The position numbers were made by a program, and so were the translations under genes. The notes under the pieces were generated by a model. The model was not told the DNA's origin. It saw only the letters and a program-made list of their open reading frames with translations, and searched no databases. From an uncultured Ignavibacteria bacterium (GTDB lineage Bacteria > Bacteroidota > Ignavibacteria > Tepidaquicellales > Tepidaquicellaceae), in NCBI GenBank assembly GCA_937974175.1, contig CALJIG010000120.1, forward strand, positions 62,001 to 126,000: 64,000 nt of DNA. Direction: 5' to 3'. Of the stretch, positions 61,011 to 64,000 are shown piece by piece. How positions within the stretch are numbered: position 1 is the first letter of the stretch; every line of letters starts with the position of its first letter.

Positions 61011-62134
61011 ATGAAAACCCTTAGCTCAGTTTTAATCTTTTTTGCAGTAATTGCTGTAATAGCTTATGCCGTTACATTTACCGGATGCAGTAATTCAGTT
61101 ACCAGTACCGTAACAGGACCGGCTGCCGAAACTCATCCTGCATTAACTGAAAGAGATTTTATTGATACAAATTTTTATGCAACGCCGGGTTCTGTTGTAA
61201 TGCTATATCTTGAAGACCTTCATTCACCCGTGGATACAACACACCCTGATACAGATTCAATTGGCACAGATGTAGTTCGCATCAGATTAGCAAGAACTAT
61301 AGTGCATACGGTAAAGCTGGGGACTCCTGCCGCTTTACTGTAACCATCAAAGATAAAATGACAGGGGCTATAGTAAGTGAATTAGACCCGGTGAATAATT
61401 TCAAAACGATTACTATGCCTGCCGGAGATTATTTAATAAAAATAAGGTCGCTTGTAGAGTACACAGGTGATTCAAATATGCACCAGAATATTTTCTTTCA
61501 GCCCGATAGAAATGCTTCATTCAGCAGAGGCGGCGGCAGTCAGCAGGTTTATGCTGATTCCAACTCTGTACATACTCTGCTTTCAACCAATTCATGTGTA
61601 TCCTGCAATTTAACTTCTGCAAATTTTAGTAATGCAAATTTGAGTTATGCAAATTTGAGTTATGCAAATTTGACTTATACAAATTTAAGTACTGCAAATT
61701 TGAGTCATGCAGATTTGAGTTATGCACATTTGAATAATGCAAATTTGAATTATGCAAATTTTATTTATACAAATTTGAGTAATGCAAATTTGACTTATGC
61801 ACATTTGATTTGGACAAATTTGGGCTTTGCAAATTTGAGTTATGCAAATTTGAGTTATGCATTTTTGAATAATACAGAATTTAATAATGCATTAATGTCA
61901 CATGCAAATTTACTGGGTGCAAATTTGAGTCACGCATATTTGAGTTATGCAAATTTTAGTAATGCAGATTTGAGTTATGCAAATTTGAGTTATGCAAATT
62001 TGAGTTATGCAAAGTTTAGTTATGCAAATTTGAGTTATGCAAATTTGAGTCAAGCAAATTTTTGCAAGGCTGTTAAAACAGGAATTATAAAAACCGGTAT
62101 AACTATGACTTTGAATGTAGTATGCTGGCCGTAA
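61011..62134 (+). CDS. Pentapeptide-repeat lipoprotein gene with a frameshift
   Basis: The ATG at 61011 begins a lipoprotein signal (VLIFFAVIAVIAYAVTFTGC, Cys about 26), and the frame then stops at 61341-61343. The -1 frame, open from about 61297, continues SAYGKAGDSCRFTVTIKDKM into the following 258-codon stretch that ends at 62134, so one gene of about 374 codons is split by a single-base loss near 61297-61302. The N-terminal part would be an Ig/beta-like module; residues from about 203 on are thirty tandem pentapeptides (YANLS and variants) expected to form a right-handed quadrilateral beta-helix. Function is unknown. It may be a sequencing error, a real break, or a switch. Confidence 0.75.
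61616..62065 (+). repeat. Thirty tandem 15-bp units coding for pentapeptides
   Basis: A coding minisatellite whose consensus is TATGCAAATTTGAGT (YANLS). Many units are identical at the DNA level, including the TTTG of the leucine codon, so the array has probably expanded recently by unequal exchange or slippage. Confidence 0.9.
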
Positions 62135-62142
62135 TCAGTTAA

Positions 62143-62303
62143 CAATTAGCAAATAACAATTAGCAATTAGCAGTTAGCAGTTAGAAGTTGACCAATAATT
62201 TTCTGACGTTGATGGTTCCTGCTTGCCGCGTCCCCTCCAAGGCGGGGAACAATTGCAGCCACTTGAAGACAATTGTTAATTACTAATTGTTAATTGCTAA
62301 TTG
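62143..62303. repeat. Long imperfect inverted repeat of AATTAGCA units
   Basis: The left arm (about 62143-62171) is built of CAATTAGCAA-type units; the right arm (62271-62303) is its reverse complement with about three differences over 29 bases. The loop contains a CCCC/GGGG mini-hairpin (about 62232-62247). It could be a MITE-like element or a very large hairpin. Confidence 0.65.
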
Positions 62304-62322
62304 AGAGAACCTGTCAATACCT

Positions 62323-62355
62323 AAATAAAAAAATCTACCTATTAGTAGTAATAGG
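62323..62355. repeat. Dispersed palindromic repeat module, copy B
   Basis: AAATAAAAAAAT and ACCTATTAGTAGTAATAGG, identical to the blocks at 13168-13202 apart from the two- to four-base spacer. Confidence 0.6.
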
Positions 62356-62589
62356 GTAAATCTGATTTTTTTATTTAAAGAGTATTAGTAAATTAGCTGT
62401 GGGAGAAATCTTTTTAAATGTTTTAAACAGGCGAAAAGTTAATAAGGGAATGTAATGTAATTCAGAAATAAGTTGAAGTTTTGAGTTGTGAAGTGAAATT
62501 CTTATTTTGCAGAAATCCATCAAAAACCCGTCAATCTATGTTGAATAAAATAATCGATATTGAAAAAACAATAACGCTCGAATAGAAAT

Positions 62590-62805
62590 CCGACTATTTC
62601 CCGACTTTTTAGATAAGTTTGACCTGACAGGTTTTCAATCCTGTCAGGTCTTTTCTAAGAATGTTACAATAATATTACTTTGTTGAAGCAGAGTTTTCAG
62701 AAAAACAAAATCCGACTATTTCCCGACTTTTTTAGAAAAATAAAAATGAGAGTATTGTAAAAACAATACGAGAGAAAATAAAACCCGACTATTTCTCGAC
62801 TTTTT
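62590..62805. repeat. Three direct copies of a 21-bp motif
   Basis: CCGACTATTTCCCGAC plus five T occurs at 62590-62610 and 62712-62732, and with one change at 62785-62805. Each copy is itself two CCGAC-type half repeats about 11 bases apart. The 13-kb region has a related CCGTCAA pair. Confidence 0.8.
62621..62650. terminator. Strong hairpin GACCTGACAGG/CCTGTCAGGTC
   Basis: GACCTGACAGG (62621-62631) and CCTGTCAGGTC (62640-62650) pair perfectly over eleven bases with an eight-base loop and TTTTCT after it on the plus strand. It could terminate a plus-strand transcript, but the nearest plus gene ends 490 bases upstream, and this palindrome type also occurs as a dispersed element in Bacteroidota. 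Confidence 0.6.
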
Positions 62806-62880
62806 TCAAAGTGCGAAATAGCTTCAAACTAAATAAGATTAATTCTGAATTCATAATTCTGCATTCTGAATTCAAAAAAC

Positions 62881-64000
62881 TCAATACTTGTATAAAGTCA
62901 GCAGCTTTTCTTCAAAGGCATCTTTCTGGAAGAAGTTTTCTTCAAGCTCTCTTGCAAACGGAACCGGAGTATCGAGGCTTCCGCAGCGCATAACAGGTGC
63001 ATCTAAATATTGAAAAGCGTTCTCTGTAATATATGCAGCTATCTCAGCGCCAATGCCGCCTGTGATAGTATCTTCATGGAGGATGATGCATTTTCCGGTT
63101 TTCTTTACGGATTCAAGTACTGTTTCTTTATCCCATGGCAGAAGCGTTCTCAGGTCAATTACTTCAGCAGAGATTTTAGGATGCTTGCGAAGAACTGTAT
63201 CTGCCCAATGAACTCCCATTCCATAGGTGATGACTGTTAAGTCTTCGCCTTTTTGTACGAGTCTTGCTTTTGTAACATCAACGGTATAATAATCATCGGG
63301 CACTTCCATCTCAATGCTTCTGTATAGAGCTTTGTGTTCAAAGAACATTACAGGGTTCGGATCTTCAAGCGCAGCGAGTATCATTCCCTTTGCGTCATAG
63401 GGATTTGAAGGGTAAAATACCTTCAGCCCCGGAGTGTGGAAGAACCAAGCTTCATTCGATTGCGAGTGAAACGGTCCCGCACCTACACCTGCGCCGCAGG
63501 GCATACGTATAACAACGTCAGCGTTCTGTCCCCAGCGGTAATGAATTTTTGCAAGGTTGTTTATGATTTGATTAAATCCGCAGGTAACAAAATCTGCGAA
63601 CTGCATTTCAACAACTGCTTTGTATTTTTTTATTGAGAGGCCGAGACCTGCTCCGATAATTGCTGATTCACATAGGGGAGTGTTGCGGATTCTGTCGTGT
63701 CCAAACTGCTCGACGAAGCCTTGAGTAACTTTGAAAACGCCGCCGTACTCGGCAACATCCTGACCCATGATGATTAAATCTTTATGGACTTCCATTCCTT
63801 GTTTCAGTCCGTCTGAAAGCGCATCAACAAAACGTTTAGGTGATGTCTTTTCAGAGATAGGGAAGGTCTGCTTGAATACATAGGGAGCGTAGACGTCTCT
63901 AAGTTCGTTCTCTGTAACGGGTATTACACTTGGTGCAGCGAATGTTGTTTCAAGGGCAGCTTCAATTTTTTGTTTGAAGTCAGCTCTCATTTCTTCAATC
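62881..64000 (-). CDS. 2-oxoacid dehydrogenase E1 beta part (5' end outside window)
   Basis: The frame is open to base 64000 and reads ...IEEMRADFKQKIEAALET before the beta domain, so the ATG at 63990 is probably not the start. The visible part matches E1 beta of pyruvate or branched-chain 2-oxoacid dehydrogenases: GQDVAEYGGVFKVTQGF (about 76-92), NTPLCESAIIGAGLGLSI, MQFADFV, MPCGAGVGAGPFHSQSNEAW and the C-terminal ITYGMGVHW. The long lead-in fits a single-chain E1 alpha-beta fusion common in this phylum; the alpha part would lie outside. Family role: thiamine-diphosphate-dependent decarboxylation feeding acyl-CoA formation. Confidence 0.88.
   Translation of the reverse strand, partial: IEEMRADFKQKIEAALETTFAAPSVIPVTENELRDVYAPYVFKQTFPISEKTSPKRFVDALSDGLKQGMEVHKDLIIMGQDVAEYGGVFKVTQGFVEQFGHDRIRNTPLCESAIIGAGLGLSIKKYKAVVEMQFADFVTCGFNQIINNLAKIHYRWGQNADVVIRMPCGAGVGAGPFHSQSNEAWFFHTPGLKVFYPSNPYDAKGMILAALEDPNPVMFFEHKALYRSIEMEVPDDYYTVDVTKARLVQKGEDLTVITYGMGVHWADTVLRKHPKISAEVIDLRTLLPWDKETVLESVKKTGKCIILHEDTITGGIGAEIAAYITENAFQYLDAPVMRCGSLDTPVPFARELEENFFQKDAFEEKLLTLYKY

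Noticed and set aside
61616..62065. Regular repeats that might suggest a CRISPR array
   Set aside because: Unit of 15 bp with no spacers, in frame and coding for pentapeptides.
62621..62650. Confident terminator of the pentapeptide gene
   Set aside because: It lies nearly 490 bases past the stop codon and resembles a dispersed palindrome; listed with lower confidence only.

Overview
The window looks like a chromosomal segment of a free-living member of the Bacteroidota/Chlorobiota (FCB) group, most probably class Ignavibacteria. The reasons are low-GC DNA, seven secreted proteins that end in type IX secretion (T9SS) sorting domains, most with the NYPNPFNP signature frequent in Ignavibacteria, and a mix of TTG/GTG starts and genes with clear AAGGAG ribosome-binding sites. 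The lineage call is an inference from these features. No rRNA, tRNA, prophage or CRISPR array was found.

Layout. 0-2.5 kb: three tandem LuxR-type response-regulator genes on the minus strand; the first is cut by the window edge and the middle one is decayed. 2.7-4.5 kb: asparagine synthetase A and a small exported protein. 4.6-9.3 kb: two large T9SS cargo proteins behind a small possible ribbon-helix-helix gene. 9.5-12.5 kb: a convergent pair of about 485-residue proteins of an uncharacterised family; a third paralogue lies at 54.8-56.3 kb. 12.5-13.5 kb: gene-poor, with a possible structured RNA, strong hairpins and repeats. 13.5-22.5 kb: M13 peptidase, two DUF433/DUF5615 toxin-antitoxin pairs, aldehyde dehydrogenase, cupin, DUF1287, nitroreductase and DinB-like genes. 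22.5-24.2 kb: a compact operon of two Tat-exported ferritin-like proteins followed by a 56-codon tatA. 24.5-30.2 kb: a T9SS propeller protein, fumarylacetoacetase, a GxxExxY gene inside long inverted repeats, an unknown gene and a second aldehyde dehydrogenase. 30.3-33.6 kb: biotin carboxylase and biotin carrier, then an AlkC-type DNA glycosylase. 33.6-44.6 kb: PrsW-like protease, a tightly overlapped surface-polysaccharide gene run ending in nadD, a Yip1-like protein, an M48 peptidase and a frameshifted membrane gene. 44.7-58.4 kb: T9SS cargo (GH8 hydrolase, FG-GAP and SBBP-type propellers) mixed with a MarR/MFS efflux pair and a HipA-like kinase. 58.5-64 kb: SDR-DUF2867 protein, lipocalin, a pentapeptide-repeat lipoprotein gene built of thirty 15-bp units with a frameshift, a repeat-dense intergenic stretch, and the beta part of a 2-oxoacid dehydrogenase E1 that runs off the window.

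How the parts fit. Much of the coding capacity goes to the cell surface: T9SS cargo, lipoproteins, polysaccharide export and Tat-exported ferritin-like proteins. The metabolic genes (fumarylacetoacetase, aldehyde dehydrogenases, biotin-dependent acyl-CoA carboxylase parts, 2-oxoacid dehydrogenase) suggest growth on amino acids and short-chain acids. The most unusual items are the GxxExxY gene between roughly 41-bp inverted repeats, the tatA/ferritin-like operon with an upstream 20-bp palindrome, the triplicated uncharacterised family, and the repeat modules shared between the 13-kb and 62-kb intergenic regions.
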